From JAKAFX01 sp049965715 (GTDB lineage: Archaea > Thermoplasmatota > Thermoplasmata > Thermoplasmatales > Thermoplasmataceae): 64,000 nucleotides of DNA. Location: contig JBMFWA010000009.1 of assembly GCA_049965715.1 (NCBI GenBank), positions 1 to 64,000 on the forward strand, in the 5' to 3' direction. A program made the position numbers and the translations under genes. Each line of letters begins with the position of its first letter. Position 1 is the stretch's first letter. This document shows positions 1 to 7,781 of the stretch, one piece after another. The notes below the pieces were generated by a model. The model made no database searches. It was not told the origin of the DNA and saw only the letters and a program-made list of their open reading frames with translations.

Positions 1-111
1 GAACAGCATTTCTCCATACAGTCATGGCTATTCAAGCACCGATTCAAGACAAAGGAAGGATTGTTGAGAACATCCTTCTGGTACCATCACTATCTATCAA
101 CCGAGAATTGA
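1..111 (+). CDS. 3' end of an unidentified reading frame entering from the left edge
   Basis: A frame open from base 1 ends in TGA at 109-111 and encodes 36 residues rich in W, F, H and Y, ending in LSTEN. The composition is reminiscent of the C-terminus of DDE transposases, but no catalytic motif is inside the window, so that is only a guess. A second frame starting at base 3 is also open, up to TAA at 126, so the reading frame itself is uncertain. Confidence 0.2.
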   Translation, partial: EQHFSIQSWLFKHRFKTKEGLLRTSFWYHHYLSTEN

Positions 112-152
112 CACCTATAAAACGTTAAGAAAAATTGCACTATCGTTGGTAA

Positions 153-224
153 AGGATAGGTAGGGATTTGAACCCTAGTAGATGGGATCTGCAGTCCCAC
201 GCATGACCTCTCTGCCACCTATCC
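153..224 (-). tRNA. tRNA-Cys (GCA)
   Basis: Read on the minus strand, the acceptor stem GGATAGG pairs with CCTATCC (154-160). The D arm begins TGGCAGAG as in other archaeal tRNA-Cys. The anticodon loop is CTGCAGA (anticodon GCA) and the T arm contains GGTTCAAATCC. The discriminator base is U, as expected for tRNA-Cys. The CCA end is not encoded. Total length is 72 bases with no intron. Confidence 0.95.
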
Positions 225-258
225 ATTGTGAGTCCTAGGATGCGCTTATCGTTAACAG

Positions 259-268
259 ATATAAATTA
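259..268 (+). promoter_or_regulatory. TATA-like box for the DUF309 gene
   Basis: The sequence ATATAAATTA is centred about 31 bases upstream of the ATG at 295. No purine-rich ribosome binding site lies between them. Spacing like this implies transcription starting at or just before the start codon. Confidence 0.5.
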
Positions 269-294
269 TTTCATTCATGATGTTATAGCAGCAT

Positions 295-819
295 ATGCCA
301 AGATTCCTGTTGATGATCAATGAACCGGGTGTCAATAAAGGCCTGGTAGAAAGATTGGTTGACGCCAGATGGGTGATTATGAGGAAAAAGTCATCAGGGG
401 TGGAGGTTGATATTTCAACAGAGCATGAGGATATGATCAACAGGATCAATGCGATCTATAGAGTTCAATATGTCATTAATCTAGATGAACACTCAAATAT
501 CGTTCCAGACTGGACCGTGGATGATATTCTCGAGTATGTTTCATCAATGTTCCGGGTGGAGAGATACTGGGAAACACACGAATTCCTGGAAAATTACTGG
601 AAACTGTTCAGTGGGGGTACAAAGAGGTTCATTCATGGGCTCATTCTTGTTTCTGTTTCAATGGTAAAGCACCAGATGGGTCAGGAAGATGAAGCCCATA
701 GGATTTACAGCCGGGCAATGGATATGCTTTCCGGTTCGCATAGCAAATATTTGAAATATCTTCATTTCCCGGATCAATTTCAGTACCCCGTGTTTATCAA
801 TTTAAGCAAAGCTGATTGA
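295..819 (+). CDS. DUF309 family protein
   Basis: A 174-residue soluble protein. Residues 91-102 (YWETHEFLENYW) and the following helix (GLI...VSMVKH, 115-126) match the conserved His/Glu/Trp pattern of DUF309, a small all-helical family of unknown function. The N-terminal 80 residues look like a separate small domain that I do not recognise. The ATG at 295 sits at leaderless distance from a TATA box. The gene stands alone between tRNA-Cys and asnS and is not obviously co-transcribed with either. The family call rests on motif reading only. Confidence 0.7.
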   Translation: MPRFLLMINEPGVNKGLVERLVDARWVIMRKKSSGVEVDISTEHEDMINRINAIYRVQYVINLDEHSNIVPDWTVDDILEYVSSMFRVERYWETHEFLENYWKLFSGGTKRFIHGLILVSVSMVKHQMGQEDEAHRIYSRAMDMLSGSHSKYLKYLHFPDQFQYPVFINLSKAD

Positions 820-890
820 GTATATCCGGCGAACCAGTATCCGGAATAATTTCAACAAAGTATTTCAAATGCTTATGCATTCCACGCTAA

Positions 891-2180
891 ATGAACAAGA
901 TAGGTGATCTGCTCAATGGATCCATGAACGGAAAAATTGCTGAGATCAGGGGTTGGATTTATAGAATCCGGAGCAGCGGTGCTCTCTGCTTCATAGTTCT
1001 GAGAGATTCTTCCGGAATAATTCAGGCAGTTGGTTCCAGGAACACGCTTGGCGAGGAGAGAATGAAGGATCTGGTGTCCCTGACAATCGAAAGCAGCATA
1101 TCAATTACGGGCACAGTAAAGCAGGATGCCAGAGCAATTACAGGATACGAACTTGACATTTCAGATTTCAGGATATACCAGCGAAACGAGAACTTCCCGA
1201 TCACCAAGGATAAGGGAGAAGAATTTCTGCTTGACATGAGGCACCTCTGGCTGAGAAGCAGGGAAATGACCTCAATAATGAAAATCAGAAGCACGGCGTT
1301 CAAGGCATTTTCTGATTTTTTCTACAGCAACGGCTATTACCAGACCCAGGGCCCTATGATGGTCTCCACAGCAACTGAAGGAGGATCGACACTTTTCAAG
1401 CTGCAGTTCTTTGGTGAAGAGGTAAGCCTTGCACAGAGTTCCCAGTTTTATCTAGAGGTGATGATGTTCAGTCTGGAGAAAGTTTTCACAATAGCCCCCA
1501 GCTTTAGAGCAGAGAAATCCAGAACAAGACGTCACCTTACTGAATACTGGCACGCAGAAGGTGAAGCAGCCTGGTACAGCAACGAGGACATGATGAAGGA
1601 CGAAGAAAAGATGATTGAGTATATAGTTTCTGAAGTCCTGAAGAACAACAGGGAAGATCTTGAGCTTCTCAAAAGGGATATATCAAAGCTGGAAGCCGTA
1701 AAGGCACCATTTCCAAGAATAAGGTACTCAGATCTGATAAAGATGAGCAATGAATGGGGGATGTCACTGAAATATGGGGATGATCTTGGGGCCGACGAGG
1801 AGAGGGAGATAACCGTCCACTTCGACAAGCCTGTTTTTGTGACACATTACCCGGAAGCACTCAAGACATTCTATCACAGACCTGATCCCGAAAGTCCGGG
1901 GGAAATCCTCTGTCACGATCTCCTTGCTCCGGAGGGATTCGGTGAAATCATAGGCGGTGGCGAGCGAATATGGGACCTGAACGAACTTCTTGAAAAGATT
2001 AGAAAATACAATCTCAACCCTGATGATTATTACTGGTACGTGGATCTGAGGAGGTATGGAAGCATCCCTCATTCTGGTTTCGGGCTGGGAATGGATCGTC
2101 TGATCTGGTGGATATGTGGCCTTGAATCCATACGAGAGGCAATACCATTCCCGAGAACAATCAGGAGAATAAAGCCGTGA
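891..2180 (+). CDS. asnS: Asparaginyl-tRNA synthetase, archaeal type
   Basis: Class II aminoacyl-tRNA synthetase of 429 residues that would charge tRNA-Asn with asparagine in the cytoplasm. Residues 14-95 form the N-terminal OB-fold anticodon-binding domain. Motif 2 is at about 205-224 (FRAEKSRTRRHLTEYW) and motif 3 near 396-407 (GFGLGMDRLI). The spacing and residues around STLFKLQFF and RRHLTEYWH resemble archaeal AsnRS more than AspRS, which is the main alternative. The ATG at 891 is the first start. The next gene, hemE, begins 63 bases downstream, so co-transcription is possible. Confidence 0.88.
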   Translation: MNKIGDLLNGSMNGKIAEIRGWIYRIRSSGALCFIVLRDSSGIIQAVGSRNTLGEERMKDLVSLTIESSISITGTVKQDARAITGYELDISDFRIYQRNENFPITKDKGEEFLLDMRHLWLRSREMTSIMKIRSTAFKAFSDFFYSNGYYQTQGPMMVSTATEGGSTLFKLQFFGEEVSLAQSSQFYLEVMMFSLEKVFTIAPSFRAEKSRTRRHLTEYWHAEGEAAWYSNEDMMKDEEKMIEYIVSEVLKNNREDLELLKRDISKLEAVKAPFPRIRYSDLIKMSNEWGMSLKYGDDLGADEEREITVHFDKPVFVTHYPEALKTFYHRPDPESPGEILCHDLLAPEGFGEIIGGGERIWDLNELLEKIRKYNLNPDDYYWYVDLRRYGSIPHSGFGLGMDRLIWWICGLESIREAIPFPRTIRRIKP

Positions 2181-2243
2181 CATCATTCGTCATCATTCCA
2201 GGAGCCAGTCTCTGCAGCCAGATATGAACAGGGTGAGCATGAG

Positions 2244-3260
2244 GTGCAATCAGATTTTGTCCTGGCATTGAAAGGGGAGAATCATGATCGTATACCGGTC
2301 TGGTTCATGAGGCAGGCCGGAAGATATCTCCCATCATACAACAAGATACGCAGCACCAAATCAATAAAGGATATCTGCAGTGATCCTGTTATTTCAGCTG
2401 AGATAACATATGATCCGGTCTCTGAGCTTGGTGTAGATTCTGCGATAGTTTTCTCTGACATACTACTACCTCTTGAGGCCATGGGCCTGCATGTCGATTA
2501 TCTTGAAGGAATAGGTCCCACTGTCGAAACTGGAAAGAGAGACAGGGATTTCCAGATCGGTTCATACGACTCAAATGCTGATAAATACAAGTCCTGGGAA
2601 ACAATCAGGATATTCCGTAAAAATCACAGAGATGTCCCAATAATAGGGTTCTGTGGAGGTCCTGTCACCATAGCTTCTTACGCAATTAACGGCAGGGCGG
2701 ACAGGGAACTCGCCAACTTCAGAAAGTTTATGTATGCAAAAGCCCGCCAGGTATCTGAGATACTCTCAGAACTGAAGGAGATGATAATAGCCAACGCTAG
2801 GGAACAGATAAGGGCAGGCGCGGATGCAGTGCAGATATTTGAAAGCTGGGCAGGGAGTCTTTCAAGGGACGAATACCAGAGGACCATACTTCCGATCCAC
2901 AGAGAAATATTCAGTGAGATAGGAAAAGTGCCATTGATACTTTTTTCGACTGCCTCGCATCATCTGACTCGGATGCTCACTGCAACTGGAACGGATTTCA
3001 TATCCGTTGACTGGAGGGAGAACATTTCGGAAATATCTGCGGAAATTCCGAATGAGATAGGTATCCAGGGAAACCTGGATCCCATGCTGGCAGAAAGCTT
3101 TCCGGAGGAGGCATTCGGGGAAGCCAGGAGGATTGCGGAATCAATGAGGGACAGAAACAAATACATTTTCAACCTAGGCCACGGCGTGCTTCCAGGGACA
3201 AATCCCGCCACACTCCGGGAAATTGTGAAAATAGTTCATCAGACGGAGAGGGTCAGATGA
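2244..3260 (+). CDS. hemE: Uroporphyrinogen decarboxylase
   Basis: Converts uroporphyrinogen III to coproporphyrinogen III in heme synthesis. At 338 residues it is a normal length. The signature PVWFMRQAGRYLPSY lies at residues 18-32, where the arginines bind substrate carboxylates. The conserved GGPVTIASY and LGHGVLPGT segments are also present. The start is GTG at 2244, preceded by GGGTGAG. It overlaps hemH by four bases (ATGA), so the two are translationally coupled. Together with hemH it implies a protoporphyrin or coproporphyrin branch of heme synthesis rather than the siroheme-dependent route common in archaea. Confidence 0.95.
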   Translation: MQSDFVLALKGENHDRIPVWFMRQAGRYLPSYNKIRSTKSIKDICSDPVISAEITYDPVSELGVDSAIVFSDILLPLEAMGLHVDYLEGIGPTVETGKRDRDFQIGSYDSNADKYKSWETIRIFRKNHRDVPIIGFCGGPVTIASYAINGRADRELANFRKFMYAKARQVSEILSELKEMIIANAREQIRAGADAVQIFESWAGSLSRDEYQRTILPIHREIFSEIGKVPLILFSTASHHLTRMLTATGTDFISVDWRENISEISAEIPNEIGIQGNLDPMLAESFPEEAFGEARRIAESMRDRNKYIFNLGHGVLPGTNPATLREIVKIVHQTERVR

Positions 3261-4159
3261 AAACAGCGATTCTGCTGATGTCGTATGGAAGTCCTGAAAC
3301 AATGGATGAAGTGATGCCATATCTCGAGGGAATATATCATGGCAGACCTGTTCCAGGGTATGCAGTGGAGGAGAATACCAGGAAATATGCCATGGTGAAC
3401 GGGATGTCACCATCCACTGCGATCATGAATTCTCTCCTGGACAAAATGAACATCTCCCTTGAGAAATATGATGCAAAAGCATTTCTTGCCAACAAACACT
3501 GGAAACCATGGCTCCATGACGTGATCCCCACAATTGCCTCAACGGATGCTGAAAGGATAGTGGGTGTCCCCATCTTTCCCTTCAAATCAGAGAACGTCAG
3601 ATCCTCCTATCTCAAGCCTCTTATGGAAGCGGCAGGCAGAACTATTTCCGGAAGAAAGATAGAATTCATAAACGGTTTCTCGGAAAATCCAATGTTCGTG
3701 AAGATGTGGAAAAATATACTCAAAAATGAAAAGGGGTATGATGAAAATATGAAGCTGGTGTTTTCTGCGCACAGCCTTCCGACAGATAGCAATCCGGAGC
3801 ATGATTATGAGGAGGCGTTCGCAAATGCATCTGAAGAAATCGCTCGAAGTCTCGGTGTTGACAGTTACATCACCGGTTTCCAGAGCCGGGGAAAATACGG
3901 CAACACATGGCTCGCGCCATCGCTTGAAGAGGCCTGCGGGGCACTGAAGGCCGGAGACCGTGTGCTCGTTGCACCCATTGGCTTCTGCTACGAGCACATG
4001 GAGGTTCTTTATGATCTGGATCGCGAATTTGCCTCATTCCTGTCCGGAAAAGGTATCGGATATAAAAGATCACATCTCCCCGACGACAGCGAAGATTTTG
4101 TTAAGCTCCTTATGAATACGGTAAAGCCTGGTGCTCCCATGAGGGACGATGACGAATGA
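3257..4159 (+). CDS. hemH: Ferrochelatase (protoporphyrin or coproporphyrin type)
   Basis: Inserts Fe2+ into a porphyrin. The 300-residue protein carries the conserved catalytic His in SAHSLP (H172) and the conserved Glu in EHMEVLYD (E249). The N-terminal LLMSYGSPET is the family's usual opening strand and NGMSPS is the usual loop. No membrane anchor is visible, so it resembles the soluble bacterial enzymes. Sequence alone does not say whether the substrate is protoporphyrin IX or coproporphyrin III. It overlaps hemE and the following gene by four bases each. Confidence 0.92.
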   Translation: MKTAILLMSYGSPETMDEVMPYLEGIYHGRPVPGYAVEENTRKYAMVNGMSPSTAIMNSLLDKMNISLEKYDAKAFLANKHWKPWLHDVIPTIASTDAERIVGVPIFPFKSENVRSSYLKPLMEAAGRTISGRKIEFINGFSENPMFVKMWKNILKNEKGYDENMKLVFSAHSLPTDSNPEHDYEEAFANASEEIARSLGVDSYITGFQSRGKYGNTWLAPSLEEACGALKAGDRVLVAPIGFCYEHMEVLYDLDREFASFLSGKGIGYKRSHLPDDSEDFVKLLMNTVKPGAPMRDDDE

Positions 4160-5061
4160 AGAACCTTAATGTTTTTGCTTATAACGTGAAAGATGCAGTC
4201 AAGGAGATATCCAAAAAGGGGACAGAGAGCGATATAGCGCTTTACAACCGGAAGGACGACAATGGAATAATGACCGTTTTAGAGCCATCCAGATATCCGG
4301 AAAAGATTTCCTCGCTCACAGATTCCCTGTATCCTTCTGACATATGCATCATTGGTGTCACCAAGATAGACAGGGAACTGGGCGAGGTGATTGTAGCTGC
4401 AGATCTCATGGGAAAGAGGAGAGCCATTTTTATGCCTCAGGTTGAGGTCGACAGAAACATTCTGAAGAAAATAATCTCGTCCACAGGCATCGATGATTAC
4501 ATCATATTTGATGGGAGCCCCATGGATCTTGTTTCGGCTGCATGGGGAATGAAAATCGGCAGAAACGAAAGCGGAACTGAGATCATTGTGGATCACAGCT
4601 TCATGGTGAAGAGCGTGGGAACTGTAGCGCTGGGTTTTGTAATGAGCGGTGAGGTCAGCAAGCACCAGGACCTCTATGTATCAGATTCATCCAGGAAGGC
4701 ACAGGTGAGGTCGATACAGATGCAGGACGAGGATCAGGAATCTGCCGGTCCGGGGTCAAGAGTCGGCCTCGCGCTGAAAAATGTGGGTACCGATGATGTC
4801 ACAAGGGGCACTGTTTTGAGCAAAACAGAGATAAGTATGAATGGAAAGTTTGAGGGTGAAATAATGCTTCATAACTCAATAAGAAACAGGCCCAGTGGCA
4901 AGACTGAGATATTCGTATCAGACTTCATGAGGTTCCAGAGAGGTTTCAGCGACAGTTCCGGAACAGTTCTTGACAGGTCCATCCCAATAATAAGGGATTA
5001 TGCGGTTCTGTCCAGTCAGACCATAACACCACGGGTGTTTGGAAAAATAAAGATAAGATGA
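4156..5061 (+). CDS. Translation-factor-like protein without a G domain (SelB/EF-Tu paralog)
   Basis: A 301-residue soluble protein. From about residue 145 onward it resembles EF-Tu/SelB domain 2 (HSFMVKSVGTVALGFVMSGEV, then a second beta-barrel stretch). The N-terminal half has the alternating strand-helix look of a G domain, including IIGVTKIDR, but has no P-loop GxxxxGK[ST], no DxxG and no clean NKxD. GTP binding is therefore unlikely. Degenerate SelB-like paralogs of this sort are known in archaea, but their role is unclear. It is coupled by an ATGA overlap to hemH, which is the only functional hint. Confidence 0.6.
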   Translation: MKNLNVFAYNVKDAVKEISKKGTESDIALYNRKDDNGIMTVLEPSRYPEKISSLTDSLYPSDICIIGVTKIDRELGEVIVAADLMGKRRAIFMPQVEVDRNILKKIISSTGIDDYIIFDGSPMDLVSAAWGMKIGRNESGTEIIVDHSFMVKSVGTVALGFVMSGEVSKHQDLYVSDSSRKAQVRSIQMQDEDQESAGPGSRVGLALKNVGTDDVTRGTVLSKTEISMNGKFEGEIMLHNSIRNRPSGKTEIFVSDFMRFQRGFSDSSGTVLDRSIPIIRDYAVLSSQTITPRVFGKIKIR

Positions 5062-5064
5062 GGC

Positions 5065-6336
5065 TCAGGCTGCCCCCATGATCTTCTTTCTTATCATCTC
5101 TTCAGAGCCTATATCATGCCTGACGTAATATCTGCCCCTTATATGGGACAGGTTCTGTTCCACAAGTTCAGAGGCGTGGCTTATGGTGTCCGACTCTGCA
5201 ATCAGAGCAAGCGCCCTTGAAGAACTCATCATTACAGAATCCATGGTGCCGGAGACAGATGCGTAATATATCCTGACCCTCGGGTCGTGTATCTCGTCGA
5301 TTGTAAGATTCTCAGGCTCAGGCTTGCTGCCGTATCCAACCGGAACAATGTATTTCAGTGTGGTGGCAACGTCTCTGAAATCCACGAACTGCGGGAGTGT
5401 ACCATCGGTGATCCTGAAGAGTATCTCCGTGAAATTATCGTTGAGTGTTGTCAGGACATTAATGCCTTCAGGATCAGCAAATCTTGCATTGATCTCTATA
5501 ATCCTGGGGCCCGCTGGCGTCTGCATGAACTGGGCATACATGATCCCCCTGAAGAGGTTCCCCTCGGCTTTCATGCTCCTGACCACATCAGAAACAATGC
5601 TTATGGCAGTTTCAAGCGTGGAACTTCTGATGAATGGCAGTGAATGATCGCTGTCCGTGATAGATCCCATTCCTCCAGTGTTCGGGCCGATGTCTCCATC
5701 GTACGCTCTCTTGTAATCCTGGGCAAGTGGCATGGGCGCCACATGATCCCCGTCAGTGAACACCTGGAGGGAAAATTCCTCGCCCCGAATCTTCTCCTCA
5801 ATCAGGACCCTGCCATCATTCCTGAGAACATCGACAGCGTAAAGAAGTCCTTCTGCTGGAGTGGAGAAATGATCCCCCATGACCCTGACGCCCTTTCCGC
5901 CTGTCAGGCCTACTGGTTTGACCACAAACGGCTCGCTGTATGACCTGATGAATTTCTCAAGCTCTTCCCGATCTGTAAAAGTGCGATTGAAAAGATTGCC
6001 CCTTATGGAATGTCTCTGGAGAAGGTTTCTCATGTATTCCTTCGATGTCTCTATCCTTGCAGCAGAAAGTGAGGGCGACGCCACAGGAATCCCACTCTGC
6101 CAGAGCCTGTCGGCAAGGGGGGTGTTGAGGACAGGATCAGGGCCGATTATGGCCAGGTCGAGATGTTTTTCAACGGCAAATTTCAGTATTTTTTCGTAGT
6201 CTGTCTCATCATAGGTCACATGTTCTTTGCTGAGCCTCAATATGGAAGGGTTCTGGTTCTTTGATACGGAGAACACCTCTGATCCGGATCTCGTCAGTGC
6301 GCGGCAAATTGCATCCTCTCTTCCGCCGCCTCCCAC
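5065..6336 (-). CDS. purD: Phosphoribosylamine-glycine ligase
   Basis: ATP-grasp enzyme that makes glycinamide ribonucleotide in purine synthesis. The glycine-rich loop GGGGRE, the ATP-grasp segments (PFVVKPVGLTGGKGVRV and IEEKIRGEEFSLQVF), PNTGGMGS and FADPE are all present. The GTG at 6336 removes the first beta strand (RVLLV) that the family has directly before GGGGRE. The same frame extends upstream through CTG at 6339, 6342 and 6352-6354. The last overlaps the scpB stop (CTGA), so a non-standard CTG start at 6354 may be the true one. It is co-transcribed with scpB. purS and purL are 20 kb away. Confidence 0.93.
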   Translation of the reverse strand: MGGGGREDAICRALTRSGSEVFSVSKNQNPSILRLSKEHVTYDETDYEKILKFAVEKHLDLAIIGPDPVLNTPLADRLWQSGIPVASPSLSAARIETSKEYMRNLLQRHSIRGNLFNRTFTDREELEKFIRSYSEPFVVKPVGLTGGKGVRVMGDHFSTPAEGLLYAVDVLRNDGRVLIEEKIRGEEFSLQVFTDGDHVAPMPLAQDYKRAYDGDIGPNTGGMGSITDSDHSLPFIRSSTLETAISIVSDVVRSMKAEGNLFRGIMYAQFMQTPAGPRIIEINARFADPEGINVLTTLNDNFTEILFRITDGTLPQFVDFRDVATTLKYIVPVGYGSKPEPENLTIDEIHDPRVRIYYASVSGTMDSVMMSSSRALALIAESDTISHASELVEQNLSHIRGRYYVRHDIGSEEMIRKKIMGAA

Positions 6337-6350
6337 CAGCAGAACTCTGG

Positions 6351-6848
6351 TCAGCTTACCTCGCCCCCGGAATCATTTCTGATGGTTTTCTGTATGTCAT
6401 CCTCGGAAATATTGAAATATGAATAAAATTTCTTTGTGACCCTGAAAAGATCTGTATTCCGGTATTTTTCCGATGAGATGAGTCCAAGCCTGGAGAATTT
6501 TTCAATTGCATCTCCATAATCTTCGCCAAAGTTAGCTCTCAGATCACCTCTCTTGCAGTTCGGATGTGCGGCGATGTAAGTTATGATGAGAAGCTCCCCG
6601 CTCCTGAATTCAGGTTCTGCGACAGGAATCACTGTCTCCAGGTACTCTTTCCTGAGCTGAATCTTGTACCTGATCCCTGACCTCTTCACATAAAGTGCTG
6701 AGTTTCTATCATCCAGGGATCTGGAAAGTTTCCTCAGCTCCCTGGTCACAAGATTTTGATCTTCATTGAGGATCTGTGCCATGTCAGATATGCTCACCGG
6801 ATGCTCTGATGCGTAAAGAATGGCTTCTATTCTGGCTCTTAGATCCAT
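6351..6848 (-). CDS. scpB: Segregation and condensation protein B
   Basis: A 165-residue protein with two winged-helix domains (about 1-80 and 85-160), the layout of ScpB, the kite subunit of SMC-kleisin chromosome condensation complexes. The start RARIEAILYASEHPVSISDMA is characteristic. The SMC and ScpA genes are not in the window. An AT-rich promoter lies 17-29 bases upstream of the ATG. The stop codon overlaps the probable start of purD, so the two form one transcript. The C-terminal 25 residues are polar, as is common in the family. Confidence 0.85.
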   Translation of the reverse strand: MDLRARIEAILYASEHPVSISDMAQILNEDQNLVTRELRKLSRSLDDRNSALYVKRSGIRYKIQLRKEYLETVIPVAEPEFRSGELLIITYIAAHPNCKRGDLRANFGEDYGDAIEKFSRLGLISSEKYRNTDLFRVTKKFYSYFNISEDDIQKTIRNDSGGEVS

Positions 6849-6864
6849 GATGTTGTATTTACAC

Positions 6865-6877
6865 TTTTTATATATTA
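6865..6877 (-). promoter_or_regulatory. TATA-like box for scpB-purD
   Basis: On the minus strand the sequence TAATATATAAAAA is centred about 23 bases from the scpB ATG (6848). A second AT-rich element, AAATATAATA at 6908-6917, faces the opposite way, 27-36 bases before the membrane-protein gene at 6944. The region is therefore a divergent promoter. Confidence 0.5.
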
Positions 6878-6943
6878 TTTTCTTGTTGAATTATTGACTT
6901 AAATGAGAAATATAATAATGGCAGTTCATATGCTTTTTAGAAC

Positions 6944-7231
6944 ATGAGTTTAACGGGCGTTTTGGTTCAGGATTCACAGGGTGTCCTTCTCGGGATCGTG
7001 CTCATACTGTCCATATTTCTTCTGGCAATCGCGGTCAGGGCATGGAGAAAGAGCCATATAAGGGCGATGGGCTTTCTTGCAGGTTCCTTCGTTGCAGTGA
7101 TAATTGGCGATATATTTCTTTCACTGGCCTATCTCGGGTATATCTCCACATCCACCGGAACAATTCTGGCCATGCTGTTTCTAGTAGTATTGCTTATCTT
7201 CTATTATGGTGTAATGAGGGGTATAAGTTAG
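6944..7231 (+). CDS. Small three-helix membrane protein, unknown function
   Basis: A 95-residue protein with three predicted membrane segments (about 13-34, 41-65 and 71-92) and short polar loops containing RAWRKSH. I do not recognise a named family. Its stop codon TAG (7229-7231) is followed directly and in the same frame by the TTG start of the winged-helix gene. A single stop codon therefore separates a membrane module from a DNA-binding module. Small membrane proteins paired with winged-helix regulators are common in euryarchaea, so a joint sensing role is a reasonable inference. Confidence 0.6.
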   Translation: MSLTGVLVQDSQGVLLGIVLILSIFLLAIAVRAWRKSHIRAMGFLAGSFVAVIIGDIFLSLAYLGYISTSTGTILAMLFLVVLLIFYYGVMRGIS

Positions 7232-7732
7232 TTGAACAAGCCTGAAACCACGAGGGAATCCATAATCAATACGGTCAAAAATAACCCTGGACTTCACTTC
7301 AGGGAACTTCAGAGAAGAACGGGGCTGGCGGTTGGACAGCTTGAGTATCACCTGTACCAGCTGCAGAAAGACAGCAGGATAACCACGAGGCAGGATGGAA
7401 AACTGGTACGCTATTTCTCAAACGAAAGCGGGAATGCAGAGGAGCGGAGCATCTCATATCATTTGCGTGGCAGGCTGTCAAGGGAACTAATCATAGATCT
7501 TCTGAAGAAAAACGAGAGAACGTTGACCGAACGGAACAAAAATGACGAGAAATTCATGCGAATCATCGAAACCATGAAAAAGGACGGCCTGATAGAGAAA
7601 AGTGACGATAACGGTGTAACCACTATCAGACTGAGGAACAGGCAGGCACTTCTCGCCTTCCTGAATAAATACAGGGCGAGTTTCCTGGATTCGCTCGCCT
7701 ACACCATGCTGGATCTTTTTGAAACAAAATGA
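7232..7732 (+). CDS. Winged-helix transcriptional regulator
   Basis: A 166-residue protein. Residues 5-65 form a clear ArsR/MarR-like winged helix (NPGLHFRELQRRTGLAVGQLEYHL, then a wing ending KLVRYF). A second helix-turn-helix-like stretch covers about 75-130. This double layout is seen in many archaeal regulators. The start is TTG, directly after the stop of the membrane-protein gene and in frame with it. GAGGGG ten to fifteen bases upstream could serve as ribosome binding site. The target and ligand are unknown. Joint transcription with the membrane protein is almost certain. Confidence 0.78.
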   Translation: MNKPETTRESIINTVKNNPGLHFRELQRRTGLAVGQLEYHLYQLQKDSRITTRQDGKLVRYFSNESGNAEERSISYHLRGRLSRELIIDLLKKNERTLTERNKNDEKFMRIIETMKKDGLIEKSDDNGVTTIRLRNRQALLAFLNKYRASFLDSLAYTMLDLFETK

Positions 7733-7781
7733 TGTATTTTAGAATCTGGAAAGCAACAAGAAGTATGTCTGAGCTGTCTGG

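Noticed and set aside
1..111. Transposase remnant at the left edge
   Set aside because: The composition is suggestive, but there is no catalytic motif, inverted repeat or target duplication in view, so no mobile element is called.
4156..5061. Functional SelB selenocysteine factor
   Set aside because: All GTP-binding motifs are missing and no selenocysteine gene or SECIS-like element was seen nearby.
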